From contig NZ_OY726398.1 in NCBI RefSeq assembly GCF_963378105.1, positions 2,356,001 to 2,420,000 on the forward strand: a DNA stretch of 64,000 bases. The letters are read 5' to 3'. Positions within the stretch are counted from its first letter, which is position 1. The number at the start of each line of letters is the position of its first letter. Made by a program: the position numbers and the translations under genes. Source of the DNA: Mycolicibacter sp. MU0102. Lineage in GTDB: Bacteria > Actinomycetota > Actinomycetes > Mycobacteriales > Mycobacteriaceae. The notes beneath the pieces were generated by a model that saw only the letters and a program-made list of their open reading frames with translations, did no database searches and was not told where the DNA came from. Shown here in pieces: positions 18,711 through 28,699 of the stretch.

Positions 18711-20053
18711 TGCTCGAACCTCCGTCGAACCGCTTCGCCGTGTGAGGGAAGATCTTCGGCCGTCGCCAGCGCGATCACGTGTCCGCTGACATCTTTGAGT
18801 GCGGCCTCGGTGTAGTCCACGACGTGGATGCCGCGCAGGAACGTCTGTACCGACAGTCCACTGGAGTGCCGCGCACTGCCCGCGGTGGGCAGCACGTGGT
18901 TGGACCCGGCGCAGTAGTCACCGAGGCTGACCGGTGCGTACGGTCCGACGAAAATCGCACCGGCCGAACGGATTCGCGTCGCCACGGCCGCGGCATCGGC
19001 GGTCTGGATCTCCAGGTGCTCAGCGGCGTAGGCGTTCACCACGCGGATACCGGCGTCCAGATCATCGACGAGGACGATCGCCGACTGTGGCCCAGACAGT
19101 GCCGTGGTCACCCGCTCGCGGTGCACGGTGGTCTGCAGCTGGGCAGCCACCTCGCGGTCGGTGGCATCGGCCAACTCGGCGCTGGTGGTGACCAGCACGC
19201 TGGCGGCCATCTCATCGTGCTCGGCCTGACTGATCAGGTCCGCGGCCAGATGCGCCGGGTGCGCGGTGTTGTCCGCGAGGATGGCGATCTCGGTGGGCCC
19301 GGCTTCGGCGTCGATCCCCACCTGAGAGCGGCACAACCGCTTGGCGGCGGTGACGTAGATGTTGCCGGGGCCGGTGACCATGTCGACCGGTGCCAGCTCG
19401 CCGCCATCGGTGTCGGTGCCGCCGTAGGCCAGCAACGCCACCGCCTGTGCACCGCCGACCGCCCAGACCTCGTCGACACCGAGCAGTCGGGCTGCGGCCA
19501 GAATCGTCGGGTGCGGCAGACCGGCAAAGGCGGCCTGGGGCGGGCTGGCGATCACCAGGGACTCGACACCGGCGATCTGGGCCGGGACGACGTTCATCAC
19601 CACGCTGGACGGGTAGACCGCGTTACCGCCCGGCACGTATAGGCCCACCCGCTCGACCGGAAGCCAGCGTTCGGTGACGGTGGCGCCTGGGGCCAGCGTG
19701 GTGGTGGTGTCGGTGCGCCGCTGATCGGAGTGGACCGCCCGGGCGCGGCTGATCGCCACCTCCAGGGCGGCGCGTACGGCGGGGTCCAATTCGGCCAGCG
19801 CGCGCTCCAGCGCCGCATCCGGCACCCGGATCGTGTCCGGTCGGATCCGGTCGAACGATTCGCCGAACTCCAACGCTGCGGCGGCCCCACGTTCGGCGAT
19901 CGCCTCGACGATCGGGCGCACCTTTGGCAGCACCGCCTCCACGTCCACACCGCCGCGCGGCAGGGCGGCCCGCAACTCGGCCTTGGATAGGTCCGACTGT
20001 TCGGTGCCGCGCAGGTCGATGCGTGCCATCAGGCCGGTGTTCACACGGTCCAT
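18707..20053 (-). CDS. hisD: Histidinol dehydrogenase
   Basis: Zinc- and NAD-dependent enzyme oxidising L-histidinol to L-histidine, the last step. 448 residues. VPGGNAVYPSSVVMN and ITGPGN-type NAD-binding blocks, DAEAGPTEIAI, the zinc ligands in ISQAEHDE, and the catalytic pair in AEHLEIQT are all present. ATG at 20051-20053 (MDRVNTGLMARIDLRG), preferred because a GGGA ribosome-binding site precedes it; the ATG at 20027-20029 lacks one. First gene of the minus-strand his operon. hisG and hisE are not in the window. Divergent from the F420-type oxidoreductase across 143 bp. Confidence 0.96.
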   Translation of the reverse strand: MDRVNTGLMARIDLRGTEQSDLSKAELRAALPRGGVDVEAVLPKVRPIVEAIAERGAAAALEFGESFDRIRPDTIRVPDAALERALAELDPAVRAALEVAISRARAVHSDQRRTDTTTTLAPGATVTERWLPVERVGLYVPGGNAVYPSSVVMNVVPAQIAGVESLVIASPPQAAFAGLPHPTILAAARLLGVDEVWAVGGAQAVALLAYGGTDTDGGELAPVDMVTGPGNIYVTAAKRLCRSQVGIDAEAGPTEIAILADNTAHPAHLAADLISQAEHDEMAASVLVTTSAELADATDREVAAQLQTTVHRERVTTALSGPQSAIVLVDDLDAGIRVVNAYAAEHLEIQTADAAAVATRIRSAGAIFVGPYAPVSLGDYCAGSNHVLPTAGSARHSSGLSVQTFLRGIHVVDYTEAALKDVSGHVIALATAEDLPSHGEAVRRRFEQ

Positions 20054-20196
20054 TGTCCCAGAGGGGCTCAAGTCAATATCGCAGCGCCAGCGTGACCCGC
20101 CGTGCGCCGGCTCGCGGCTAGGGTGGTGCGCAGTGTGACGTCGACGAATACCGATCGCCGACGTTCCCGCCCCGCCCCATGAAGAACGGAGTTGCC

Positions 20197-20607
20197 ATGG
20201 CTTCCGACAAGGGTGCCGCTGACCCATCCACGCTGCCGGCGGTGTTCCCCGCTTGGGTGGATCGCCTGCAGATCAAGTATGTGAACCCGGTGGTCAAACC
20301 GCTGTCCAAGTTCATTCCGGGCACGTCGGTGATCACCCATCGGGGGCGTAAGTCCGGCAAGGCGTACCAGACGGTGGTGACCACCTACCGCAAGGGCAAC
20401 ATGCTGGCGATCGCGCTCGGTCACGGCAAGACCGACTGGGTCAAGAACGTGGTGGCCGCCGGCGAGGCCGATGTCCAGCTGTCCCGCCGACAGCTGCATG
20501 TGGTCAACCCGCGGATCCTGCCGGCCGGCTCGGGTGACAGCTCGCTGCCATTCCTGCTGCGGGTGCAGAACCGCAAAGTGGCGGTGCTCGTCACCGATAT
20601 CAGCTGA
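20197..20607 (+). CDS. Nitroreductase/deazaflavin-dependent oxidoreductase family protein (Ddn-like)
   Basis: A 136-residue split-barrel protein of the mycobacterial Ddn/FDOR family. The pattern THRGRKSGKAYQTVVTTYRKGN and the following DWVKNVVAAGEADVQL are family hallmarks (basic loop and beta hairpin that bind F420 phosphate, then the helix after it). Such proteins reduce quinones or bind lipids or F420; the substrate is unknown here. The start is the ATG at 20197 with GGAG seven bases upstream; an ATG at 20179 adds six residues but has no ribosome-binding site. Divergent from hisD and convergent with nadC (17 bp apart). Position equals Rv1598c as remembered. Confidence 0.85.
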   Translation: MASDKGAADPSTLPAVFPAWVDRLQIKYVNPVVKPLSKFIPGTSVITHRGRKSGKAYQTVVTTYRKGNMLAIALGHGKTDWVKNVVAAGEADVQLSRRQLHVVNPRILPAGSGDSSLPFLLRVQNRKVAVLVTDIS

Positions 20608-20624
20608 CACCGGCGCTACATGTC

Positions 20625-21491
20625 CTACATGTCTAAGCCGATGTCGAGCACCTGCACCGAATGGGTAAGGCCTCCCACGGCCAGGTAGTCGACTCCGGTG
20701 GCGGCGTAGGCGCCGGCGCAGTCCAGGGTGAGTCCGCCCGATGACTCCAGCAGTACACCGGGTGCGCGGGAGTCGCGCCGCTGCACCGCCATCTGGGTCT
20801 GCCAGACCTCGAAGTTGTCCAACAGCACCAGCTCGGGCCCCTCGGCGAGCACCTCGTCGAACTGCTCGAGCGAATCCACTTCGACCTCGCAGGGCACGTC
20901 GGGCGCTGCCGCCCGCACTGCCCGCAGCGCCGCGGCGACCGAACCCGCCGCGGCCACATGGTTGTCCTTGATCAGAGCGGCGTCGCCCAGGCCCATTCGA
21001 TGATTCACCCCACCGCCGACGCGTACCGCGTACTTCTGCAGCACCCGCAGTCCGGGCAGCGTCTTGCGGGTATCGCGGATGCGCGCCGACGCGCCGGCGA
21101 TTCCGTTGACGGCATCGACCCAGGCCGCGGTGGCCGTAGCGATCCCGGACAGGTGGCACACCAGGTTGAGCATGGTGCGTTCGGCGGTCAGCAGGCCACG
21201 GGTGTCGGCCTTCAGGCGCAGCACCGGTGCACCGGCCGGCAGCCGGGCGCCGTCGGCCACCTTGTCCAACACCTGGTAGCCGTCGGATCCGAGGACCTCG
21301 TCGAGCACCAGGAGCGCCAGGTCGACCCCGGCGATCACCCCGGGCGCCCGAGTGACCATGGCCGCTTCGGCGGTCACCCCGGCGGGAACCGTCGCGGCGG
21401 TGGTGACATCGGGCCCGTAGCGCAGATCCTCATCGAGCGCGCGGGCGATGACCTGGCGCGCCTCGTCGAGTTCGGTCTCGGACAGCATCAC
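20625..21491 (-). CDS. nadC: Nicotinate-nucleotide pyrophosphorylase (quinolinate phosphoribosyltransferase)
   Basis: Converts quinolinate and PRPP to nicotinate mononucleotide in de novo NAD synthesis. 288 residues, type II PRTase fold. Diagnostic blocks: DVTTAATVP, TRKTLPGLR, KYAVRVGGGVNHRMGL and LIKDNH, which supply quinolinate and PRPP-binding Arg, Lys and His residues; EVEVDSLEQ and the LDNF loop follow. Start either the GTG at 21489-21491 or the ATG one codon later, both overlapping the nadB stop. Last gene of nadA-nadB-nadC. Confidence 0.96.
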   Translation of the reverse strand: MMLSETELDEARQVIARALDEDLRYGPDVTTAATVPAGVTAEAAMVTRAPGVIAGVDLALLVLDEVLGSDGYQVLDKVADGARLPAGAPVLRLKADTRGLLTAERTMLNLVCHLSGIATATAAWVDAVNGIAGASARIRDTRKTLPGLRVLQKYAVRVGGGVNHRMGLGDAALIKDNHVAAAGSVAAALRAVRAAAPDVPCEVEVDSLEQFDEVLAEGPELVLLDNFEVWQTQMAVQRRDSRAPGVLLESSGGLTLDCAGAYAATGVDYLAVGGLTHSVQVLDIGLDM

Positions 21492-23073
21492 GATGCGACT
21501 CCCGCGGGTGTGTCGAGCGCGACAATCCCGTCGCGCAGCCGGATGGTGGAACTGCGGGCCTGACCGGGGTCAGCGGCCGGCCAGTCGGCCCGGTGGTGGC
21601 AGCCTCGGCTTTCGCCGCGCGCCGACGCCGCCGCCGCGACGACCCGGGCGGCCAAGGTCAGTGCGGCGTCCTCGACGCCGGCCCGGTCGGTGACCTGGCG
21701 TTTACCGGCGCCGGCCAGCAGCTCCTGCAGTCGGGTGAGACCGTGCGCGTCGCGGACCACCGAGGCGTAGCGCGACATCGCGTCCTGCAGTGTCTGCCGG
21801 TCCAGTGCCGTGTGCCGGGCAGGCTCGGGTACCGCGGCGTCGGACTGACCCACCGCGGCGGCGTGTGCCGCAGCCGCGGCGCCCGCGCGGTCACCGACCA
21901 CCAAGCCTTCCAGCAGGCTGTTGGAAGCCAATCGGTTGGCGCCGTGCATCCCGGTTCGTGCCACCTCGCCGGCGGCGAACAGGCCGGGCAACTCGGTGCG
22001 TCCGGTCACGTCGGTGATCACGCCACCACAGCTGTAGTGCGCACCCGGAACCACCGGAATCGGTTGGCGCACAGGGTCGATACCGGCGTTGCGGCAGGCT
22101 GCGGTGACGGTCGGAAAGCGTTCTGCGAAACCGTCGATCCCGCGCGCGTCGAGATATGCGCACTCGTCGCCGCTCTCGCGCAGGCGCGCGTCGATAGCCC
22201 CCGCGACCACGTCGCGCGGAGCCAAATCCCCCATCGGGTGCACCCCTTCGGTGATCGAGGCTCCGCGGGCGTCGATCAGCTTGGCGCCTTCCCCGCGCAC
22301 GGCTTCGGTGATCAGCGGCCGTCGCCCGCCGGTGGCGCTGCCGTTGCCGGCTCCGGAGAACAGCATGGTCGGATGGAACTGGATGAATTCCAGGTCGCTG
22401 ACCGTGACGCCGGCCCACAGCGCCAGGGCCACGCCGTCGCCGGTCGCCCCACCCGGATTGGTGGTCGCCCGGTACAGGTGCCCCAGACCGCCGGTCGCCA
22501 GCACCACCGACGGGGTGTGGATCACGCCGATTCCGTCGGCATTGGCCACCAGCACGCCGGTGACGCGATCGGCGTCACGCAGGATCTGCAGCACCACCTG
22601 GCCGCAGCGAACATCGAGTTCGGCGGCGGCCTGGTCCAGGGCACGTTGCACCTCGGCTCCGGTGGCGTCGCCGCCGGCGTGAATGATGCGACGCCGGGAG
22701 TGTCCGCCTTCGCGAGTGAGCGCCCAGTTCCCGTCCGCGCCCTGGTCGAACACCGCGCCCGCGCCGGCAAGGTCGGAGACCGCGCGATAGCCGTCGGCCA
22801 CGATCGAGGTCACTGCGTCTCGGTCGCACAAGCCGCCGCCGGCGGCCAGGGTGTCGGCGACGTGTGCCGCCACCGAGTCGTCATTGCCCGGCAGGACCAC
22901 CGCGATCCCGCCCTGGGCGTAGTGCGTCGCCGTTGCCGCCGAGCCCGCAGCGGATTTGCTCAGTACCACGACCGCGCGCCCGGCGCGGTGCGCGGCCCGC
23001 GCTGCCGCCAGCCCGCCGACACCCGTGCCGATGACGACGACATCGGCCCGCTGCTGCCAGCTGGGACCAGGGG

Positions 23074-23077
<4 letters not shown>
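21488..23077 (-). CDS. nadB: L-aspartate oxidase
   Basis: FAD enzyme that oxidises L-aspartate to iminoaspartate, the substrate NadA condenses with DHAP. 529 residues. The Rossmann dinucleotide loop is VVVIGTGVGGLAAA at the N terminus; ATHYAQGGIAV is the family active-site stretch; HPTMLF and the GAHYSCGG..TD region carry catalytic His and Arg. The C-terminal helical domain (LQDAMSRYASVVRD, ESRGCHHR) matches the succinate dehydrogenase/fumarate reductase superfamily. GTG in a GTGA overlap with nadA; overlaps nadC at its end. Confidence 0.96.
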
Positions 23078-24126
<1,049 letters not shown>

Positions 24127-24148
24127 GAGTGACTCCTTCTCAAAACAG

Positions 24149-24171
24149 GTTTTCGACTTATAATCGAAAAC
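24149..24171. promoter_or_regulatory. Palindromic NrtR operator between nadA and nrtR, overlapping the nrtR promoter
   Basis: GTTTTCGA, a 7-bp spacer, then TCGAAAAC form a perfect inverted repeat with 8-bp arms. On the plus strand it contains TATAAT (24159-24164), a consensus -10, followed by 7 nt and the GTG of nrtR at 24172. The operator therefore covers the regulator's own leaderless promoter and faces nadA on the other side. Assigned to NrtR from position and from the known control of mycobacterial nadA-nadB-nadC by NrtR. Confidence 0.8.
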
Positions 24172-24864
24172 GTGGTCCATACTAGCACCGCGCACGAAGT
24201 GCTCACCGTGGTCTTCCAGGTTGGCGGGCTTGACCAGCGCCGTCCCCGACTCAACGTGCTGCTGTGGGAACGCGCACGCGAACCGCAGTCGGGGCGCTGG
24301 TCACTGCCCGGTGGCCTGCTGCGCAATGACGAGGATGTCACGGCATCGGCCCGTCGCCAGCTGGCCGAAAAGGTCGATCTACGTGAGATCGCCCACCTTG
24401 AGCAGCTGGCTGTGTTTTCCGACCCGGGCCGGGTGCCCGACGTGCGCACCATCGCCTCGACGTTTCTGGGCTTGGTGCCCTCCCCCGCCGATCCGGAACT
24501 ACCGAGTGACACCCACTGGCATCCGGTCGACGACTTGCCGCCGATGGCGTTCGATCACGGCCCGATGGTGGCGCACGCACACAGCCGCCTGGTCGCCAAA
24601 ATGTCGTACACGAACATTGGATTCGGCTTGGCGCCAACGGAATTCATCCTGTCGACGCTCCGCGACATCTACAGCGTCGTGTTGGGCTACCAGGTCGACG
24701 CGACCAATCTGCAGCGGGTGTTGGTGCGCCGTGGGGTGATCACCCGCACCGGTACCACCGCCCGTTCGGGGCGAAGCGGCGGCCGTCCGGCGGCCCGATA
24801 TCGATTCACCGATTCCGAACTTCGCGTCACCGACGAATTCGCCGCGTTGCGCCCGCCCGGGTGA
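24172..24864 (+). CDS. nrtR: NrtR-type Nudix/winged-helix regulator of NAD synthesis
   Basis: A 230-residue protein with an N-terminal Nudix-like domain (about 10-140) and a C-terminal winged helix (about 150-215; LQRVLVRRGVI, then GRPAARYRFTD). The Nudix box region (48-70, GGLLRNDEDVTASARR..) lacks the normal REUxEExGU acidic pattern, as expected for NrtR proteins that bind ADP-ribose or NAD-type ligands instead of hydrolysing them. The start is a GTG seven bases after a TATAAT -10, so the mRNA is leaderless. Divergent from nadA with a shared palindrome. Equivalent in position to Rv1593c/MSMEG NrtR, reported to repress nadABC. Confidence 0.9.
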   Translation: MVHTSTAHEVLTVVFQVGGLDQRRPRLNVLLWERAREPQSGRWSLPGGLLRNDEDVTASARRQLAEKVDLREIAHLEQLAVFSDPGRVPDVRTIASTFLGLVPSPADPELPSDTHWHPVDDLPPMAFDHGPMVAHAHSRLVAKMSYTNIGFGLAPTEFILSTLRDIYSVVLGYQVDATNLQRVLVRRGVITRTGTTARSGRSGGRPAARYRFTDSELRVTDEFAALRPPG

Positions 24865-24906
24865 GTCGACTGGAATCTTAACGCCTTCTTAAGTAACAAT
24901 GCCGGG

Positions 24907-26244
24907 ATGGACGTCGACAGTCTGGCCCGCGAAACATCTGTCGAGTGGATCGGGCAGGCCCCGCACCAGCCGTTGCGATCGGGCGAACGCCCCTTGCCGG
25001 TGGCCGAGGATCCGTTCTATGAGCCGCCGGCCGGCTTCCAGCACGCGGTGGCCGGCACCGTTCTCCGCTCTCGCGACGTTGAGCTGGCCTTTTTGGGCCT
25101 GATCCCGCAGCAACTGCAGGCCACCCAGCTGCTCTACCGCACCGTCGACCGCAACAACGTCCCACAGGTGTCGGTGACCACCGTGGTGGTGCCCACCGAC
25201 CGGGACCGGACCCGGCCGTGTCCGATCGTGTCCTACCAGTGCGCGATCGACGCGGTGGACGGTCGGTGTTTCCCGTCTTTCGCGCTGCGCCGCCGTGCTC
25301 GGGCGCACGGATCATTCACCCAGCTCGAGTTCGTGCTGATCGCAGCCATCCTGTCCCAGGGGTGGGCGGTGTCGATTCCCGACCACGAGGGCCGCTTCGG
25401 CCACTGGGGGGCACCGGAGGAACCCGGCTACTACGTACTCGACGCGCTGCGGGCCGCGCTGGGCACCGAACAGCTGGAGCTGTCCCCCGACGCCCCCGTG
25501 GGCCTGTGGGGCTATTCCGGCGGCGGCCTGTCCACGGCGTGGGCGGCTCAGGTCTGCGGCGACTACGCGCCCGACCTCAACATCGTCGGCGCCGCGCTGG
25601 GCTCACCAGTGGGCGATTTAGGCAACACCCTGCAGCGACTCAACGGCTCGTTCTGGTCCGGCCTGCCGGCCATCATGATCTCCGCGCTGGCCCGGGTGTA
25701 TCCCGAACTCGACAAAGTGGTCGAGGAGCACGCCACCGTCGAAGGCCGTGCGCTACTGCACTCCCTGGAGGCGGTCACCACCGCGACCGCGGTGCTGCGC
25801 CTGCACCACCGCGCCCTGGACACCTTCATCGACCAGCCGCTGGAGCAACTGATCGAACACCCCGTCGTCCAGCATGTTTTCGACGACACCCGCCTCGGCG
25901 CCGAGATCCCGGCTGTTCCGGTGCTGATGCTGCAGGCCATCCACGACCAGGTGATTTCCGTCGACGACATCGACACCCTTGCCGACACCTACGCAGCCGG
26001 CGGCGTGCGGATCACCTATCACCGCGATCTGCTCAGCGAGCACGTGACACTGCATCCACTGTCGGCACCGATGGTGCTGGACTGGTTGCGGGACCGGTTT
26101 GCCAATCGGCCGTTGCCGCAGACACCGGTGAGCAGCGCCTGGCCGGCGTTGCTGAACCCCAAGACCTACCTCGGGCTGTTGCGCCTGGGTGTGGTCGCGG
26201 GCCGGGTCATCACCGGCGGGGCAGTGCGACGCCTTCCGCTGTGA
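24907..26244 (+). CDS. Secretory-lipase (LIP) family alpha/beta hydrolase
   Basis: A 445-residue serine hydrolase. The nucleophile elbow is WGYSGGG with S204; the acid is probably D in the HDQVISVDD segment (about 350) and the histidine is in LLSEHVTLHP. The layout matches the fungal-type secretory lipase family PF03583, of which mycobacteria have several (Rv1592c position). No signal peptide is seen at the N terminus (MDVDSLARETS), so export is doubtful. Substrate probably an ester or triacylglycerol; not shown. It overlaps the convergent DUF2567-like gene by 35 bp at the 3' ends. Confidence 0.88.
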   Translation: MDVDSLARETSVEWIGQAPHQPLRSGERPLPVAEDPFYEPPAGFQHAVAGTVLRSRDVELAFLGLIPQQLQATQLLYRTVDRNNVPQVSVTTVVVPTDRDRTRPCPIVSYQCAIDAVDGRCFPSFALRRRARAHGSFTQLEFVLIAAILSQGWAVSIPDHEGRFGHWGAPEEPGYYVLDALRAALGTEQLELSPDAPVGLWGYSGGGLSTAWAAQVCGDYAPDLNIVGAALGSPVGDLGNTLQRLNGSFWSGLPAIMISALARVYPELDKVVEEHATVEGRALLHSLEAVTTATAVLRLHHRALDTFIDQPLEQLIEHPVVQHVFDDTRLGAEIPAVPVLMLQAIHDQVISVDDIDTLADTYAAGGVRITYHRDLLSEHVTLHPLSAPMVLDWLRDRFANRPLPQTPVSSAWPALLNPKTYLGLLRLGVVAGRVITGGAVRRLPL

Positions 26245-26842
26245 CGGCAGGCTGCGGTCGCCGCACCGGTTCTGGCGGATAGCCGCCGAGGTCATCGCGA
26301 GTGCTCCAGGTGGCGCACATGCCATACACCAGCACCGCGGTGGCGGCGGGCAACAGCAGCGAGGCCGCGATCTGCAGCGGCGTGTGTCCGAAGAACACCG
26401 GTGGCCCCTCGGCGACGTAGTGCACCCGGTGGTCGGGGCTCACCGGTGCGGCATCGACGTCGATAGTGCCGTAGCGGCGCTGTACCAAGACGGTGCCGGT
26501 CAGTACCGCCAGCGCTGCCCCGGCACTCAGACCCACCAACAGGCCGACGATCATTCCCGGCCCCCGATGCGCCCGCCACTGCCAGGCCAGAGTGGCGGCC
26601 ACCACCGCCACCACGCTCAACAGACCGAGCAGCAGAAACGGCGCGATGAAGAAGTGTTCGGCCTCGTTGCCCAGATAGGCCTGCACCCGTTCGCCGCTGC
26701 GCGTCAGTGCCACCACCCCGTTGATCGGCGGGGCGACCCACGCCCACAAGGCGCCGACCGGCAGGCCGACCACGGCCAATCCGGCCGCGACGATCAGGTA
26801 CGCGCGGCCGCGCGTGATCCGCGGGGCGCCGGGCGTCGTCAC
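26210..26842 (-). CDS. DUF2567-like four-helix membrane protein
   Basis: A 210-residue protein with about four membrane helices (residues about 14-38, 65-89, 97-122 and 153-175, by hydrophobicity), with an extracytoplasmic-looking loop between helices 1 and 2 and a C-terminal polar tail. The GTG start at 26840-26842 overlaps the bsaP stop (GTGA), so it is the third cistron after bioB and bsaP. Position corresponds to Rv1591 as remembered. No transporter motif is seen. Linkage to bioB might mean a role in biotin biology, but that is only context. Confidence 0.82.
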   Translation of the reverse strand: MTTPGAPRITRGRAYLIVAAGLAVVGLPVGALWAWVAPPINGVVALTRSGERVQAYLGNEAEHFFIAPFLLLGLLSVVAVVAATLAWQWRAHRGPGMIVGLLVGLSAGAALAVLTGTVLVQRRYGTIDVDAAPVSPDHRVHYVAEGPPVFFGHTPLQIAASLLLPAATAVLVYGMCATWSTRDDLGGYPPEPVRRPQPAVTAEGVALPRR

Positions 26843-27081
26843 CGTTGGGTGTCCAGGTCGGTCGAATCGACCAGGCCGTGCCGTGAACACTTGGCCCACC
26901 AACCGTCCGGGCGGACCTGCACCATCATCCGGCGCCCGCAGGAGGCGCAGAATCGCGGCGGTTCCAGGCCCAACTGGGCCGCGGTGGGCAGCGATGCGCC
27001 GGCAGGGTCGTCGATCTGTACGCCGGTGTAGACGTTGTAGACACCGGCTCCCACCGGAACGGGCAGGTCGCGAACCATCAC
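26839..27081 (-). CDS. bsaP: Biotin synthase auxiliary protein BsaP (Rv1590-type, zinc-ribbon-like)
   Basis: A small protein of 80 residues (79 if the second start codon is used). The C-terminal half has CASCGRRM followed by CSRHG (Cys-x2-Cys, then Cys-x2-His), a metal-ribbon pattern. The start codons GTG/ATG overlap the bioB stop, so bioB and bsaP are coupled. A protein of this type was reported to be needed by mycobacterial biotin synthases to turn dethiobiotin into biotin, perhaps by serving the auxiliary iron-sulfur cluster. Identification rests on location, size and the cysteine pattern, not on a database match. Confidence 0.8.
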   Translation of the reverse strand: MMVRDLPVPVGAGVYNVYTGVQIDDPAGASLPTAAQLGLEPPRFCASCGRRMMVQVRPDGWWAKCSRHGLVDSTDLDTQR

Positions 27082-28076
27082 AGGGTGGCGTTGAGTGCCT
27101 TGATCGGCATCTGCAGGTCGTCGAGCAGTTCCAGGTCGGTCTCGGCCGGCCGGCCCAAGGTGGTCAGGTAGTTGCCGACGATGATGGCGTTGATGCCGCC
27201 CAGGATGCCCTGCTTGGCGCCCAGGTCGCCCAGTGTGATCTCCCGGCCGCCCGCGAAGCGCAGCATGGTGCGCGGCAGCGCCAGCCGGAACGCGGCGACG
27301 GCCCGCAGTGCGTCGGCGGCCGGCAGCACCTCCAGGTCACCGAACGGGGTGCCCGGGCGCGGGTTGAGGAAGTTCAGCGGAACCTCGTCGGGGTTCAGCT
27401 CAGCCAGATCGGCGGCGAACTCCGCACGCTGCTCCAGCGTCTCGCCCATGCCGAGAATGCCGCCGGAGCAGACCTCCATGCCGGCTTCGGCCACCATCCG
27501 CAGGGTCTCCCACCGCTCTTCCCAGGTGTGGGTGGTGACGACGTTGGGGAAATGCGATCGGGCGGTCTCCAGGTTGTGGTTGTAGCGATGCACGCCCATG
27601 GCAGCCAGCTTGTCCACCTGCTCCTGGGTCAGCATGCCCAGCGAACAGGCGATCTGGATGTCGACCTCGTTGCGGATCGCTTCGATGCCCGCGGCGACCT
27701 GGGCCAGCAGCCGCTCATCGGGCCCGCGCACCGCGGCGACGATGCAGAACTCGGTGGCGCCGGTCTTGGCGGTCTGCTTGGCCGCCTCGACCAGGCTGGG
27801 GATGTCCAGCCACGCGCTGCGCACGGGTGAGGAGAACAGTCCCGACTGCGAACAGAAGTGGCAATCCTCCGGGCAGCCACCGGTTTTCAGGCTGATGATG
27901 CCCTCGACCTCGATCTCCGGACCGCACCAGCGCATCCGTACCTCGTGGGCCAACGCCAGCAGCTCATCGAGGCGGTCGTCGGGCAGCTGCAGCACTTCGA
28001 GAACCTGATCCCGCCGCAACGCTTCGCCGCGCTCCAGTACCTGTTCCCGCGCCAGCGCCAGGATGTCGTCGGTCAC
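27078..28076 (-). CDS. bioB: Biotin synthase (radical SAM)
   Basis: Inserts sulfur into dethiobiotin to give biotin, using a [4Fe-4S]-SAM site and an auxiliary cluster. 332 residues. The radical-SAM motif is GGCPEDCHFCSQ (Cys-x3-Cys-x2-Cys). Later blocks are YNHNLETARSHF, GGILGMGET and NFLNPRPGTP. The start is the GTG at 28074-28076, with AGGGGAG seven bases upstream; a TTG five codons earlier is less likely. A BioQ-type operator lies 20 bp upstream. The message runs on into bsaP and the DUF2567 gene. Confidence 0.96.
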   Translation of the reverse strand: MTDDILALAREQVLERGEALRRDQVLEVLQLPDDRLDELLALAHEVRMRWCGPEIEVEGIISLKTGGCPEDCHFCSQSGLFSSPVRSAWLDIPSLVEAAKQTAKTGATEFCIVAAVRGPDERLLAQVAAGIEAIRNEVDIQIACSLGMLTQEQVDKLAAMGVHRYNHNLETARSHFPNVVTTHTWEERWETLRMVAEAGMEVCSGGILGMGETLEQRAEFAADLAELNPDEVPLNFLNPRPGTPFGDLEVLPAADALRAVAAFRLALPRTMLRFAGGREITLGDLGAKQGILGGINAIIVGNYLTTLGRPAETDLELLDDLQMPIKALNATL

Positions 28077-28095
28077 GCGTGCTCCCCTCAAGACT

Positions 28096-28108
28096 TGAAC
28101 GGTGTTCA
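28096..28108. promoter_or_regulatory. BioQ operator upstream of bioB and bioQ
   Basis: TGAAC-GGT-GTTCA, a perfect 5+5 bp inverted repeat with a 3-bp spacer, flanked by CT..AGG. On the minus strand it is preceded by TAACCT (28108-28113), a -10 for bioB whose last T is the first base of the operator, so bound repressor would cover -10 and start site. On the plus strand TAGGGT (28112-28117), 6 nt before the bioQ GTG, is a leaderless -10. The same operator recurs at 31067-31079. Confidence 0.85.
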
Positions 28109-28123
28109 GGTTAGGGTAGCGGG

Positions 28124-28699
28124 GTGCAGCTGCACAAACCTGACGTGGTCGCCGCGGCGACCACCATCCTGGACGACTACGGCATCGCCGATCTGTCGAT
28201 GCGCCGGCTGGCGCGCGAGCTCAATGTCAGCCCCAGCGCGCTGTACTGGCATTTCGCCAATAAGCAGCAGCTGCTGGGTGCGGTCGCCGACCGCGTCTTG
28301 GCGCCCGCCTGCACAGACCCCGGGCCGGGCAGCTGGCAGTGGCGGATCCAGGCCGTAGGTGAACGCCTGCGCGATGCGCTGCTGTCGCACACCGACGGCG
28401 CCGAACTGGTGTCGGCGAGCATGGCGGCGGGCCAGTCCCAGGCGGCCACCGACATCCGGGCCCTGCTTGCGGAGTCGGCGACGGCGGCAGGCGTGCACCC
28501 GGATCAGGCCGGGCAGGTCGCCCGCACCGTCGTCTACTACGTCTTGGGGTTCACCGCCGACGAACAGTCCCGCCTGCAGTGGGACGCCGCCGGGGCTGCC
28601 GAGATCACGCCCGAAGCCGACCCGAGCAGCGCATTCGCATTCGGGCTGGGATTGCTGATCGACGGTCTGACGATGCGGGCCGGTCTCTCCGTCAGATGA
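28124..28699 (+). CDS. bioQ: TetR-family repressor BioQ
   Basis: A 191-residue TetR protein. The N-terminal helix-turn-helix reads LSMRRLARELNVSPSALYWHFANKQQLL (residues about 25-52), the usual TetR DNA-binding unit, followed by an all-helical ligand domain. The GTG start at 28124 follows TAGGGT by 6 nt, so the transcript is leaderless. It is divergent from bioB and shares its operator. In M. smegmatis a TetR protein in this setting, BioQ, represses biotin genes. The 3' end overlaps the 2H phosphoesterase by 8 bp (convergent). Confidence 0.85.
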   Translation: MQLHKPDVVAAATTILDDYGIADLSMRRLARELNVSPSALYWHFANKQQLLGAVADRVLAPACTDPGPGSWQWRIQAVGERLRDALLSHTDGAELVSASMAAGQSQAATDIRALLAESATAAGVHPDQAGQVARTVVYYVLGFTADEQSRLQWDAAGAAEITPEADPSSAFAFGLGLLIDGLTMRAGLSVR

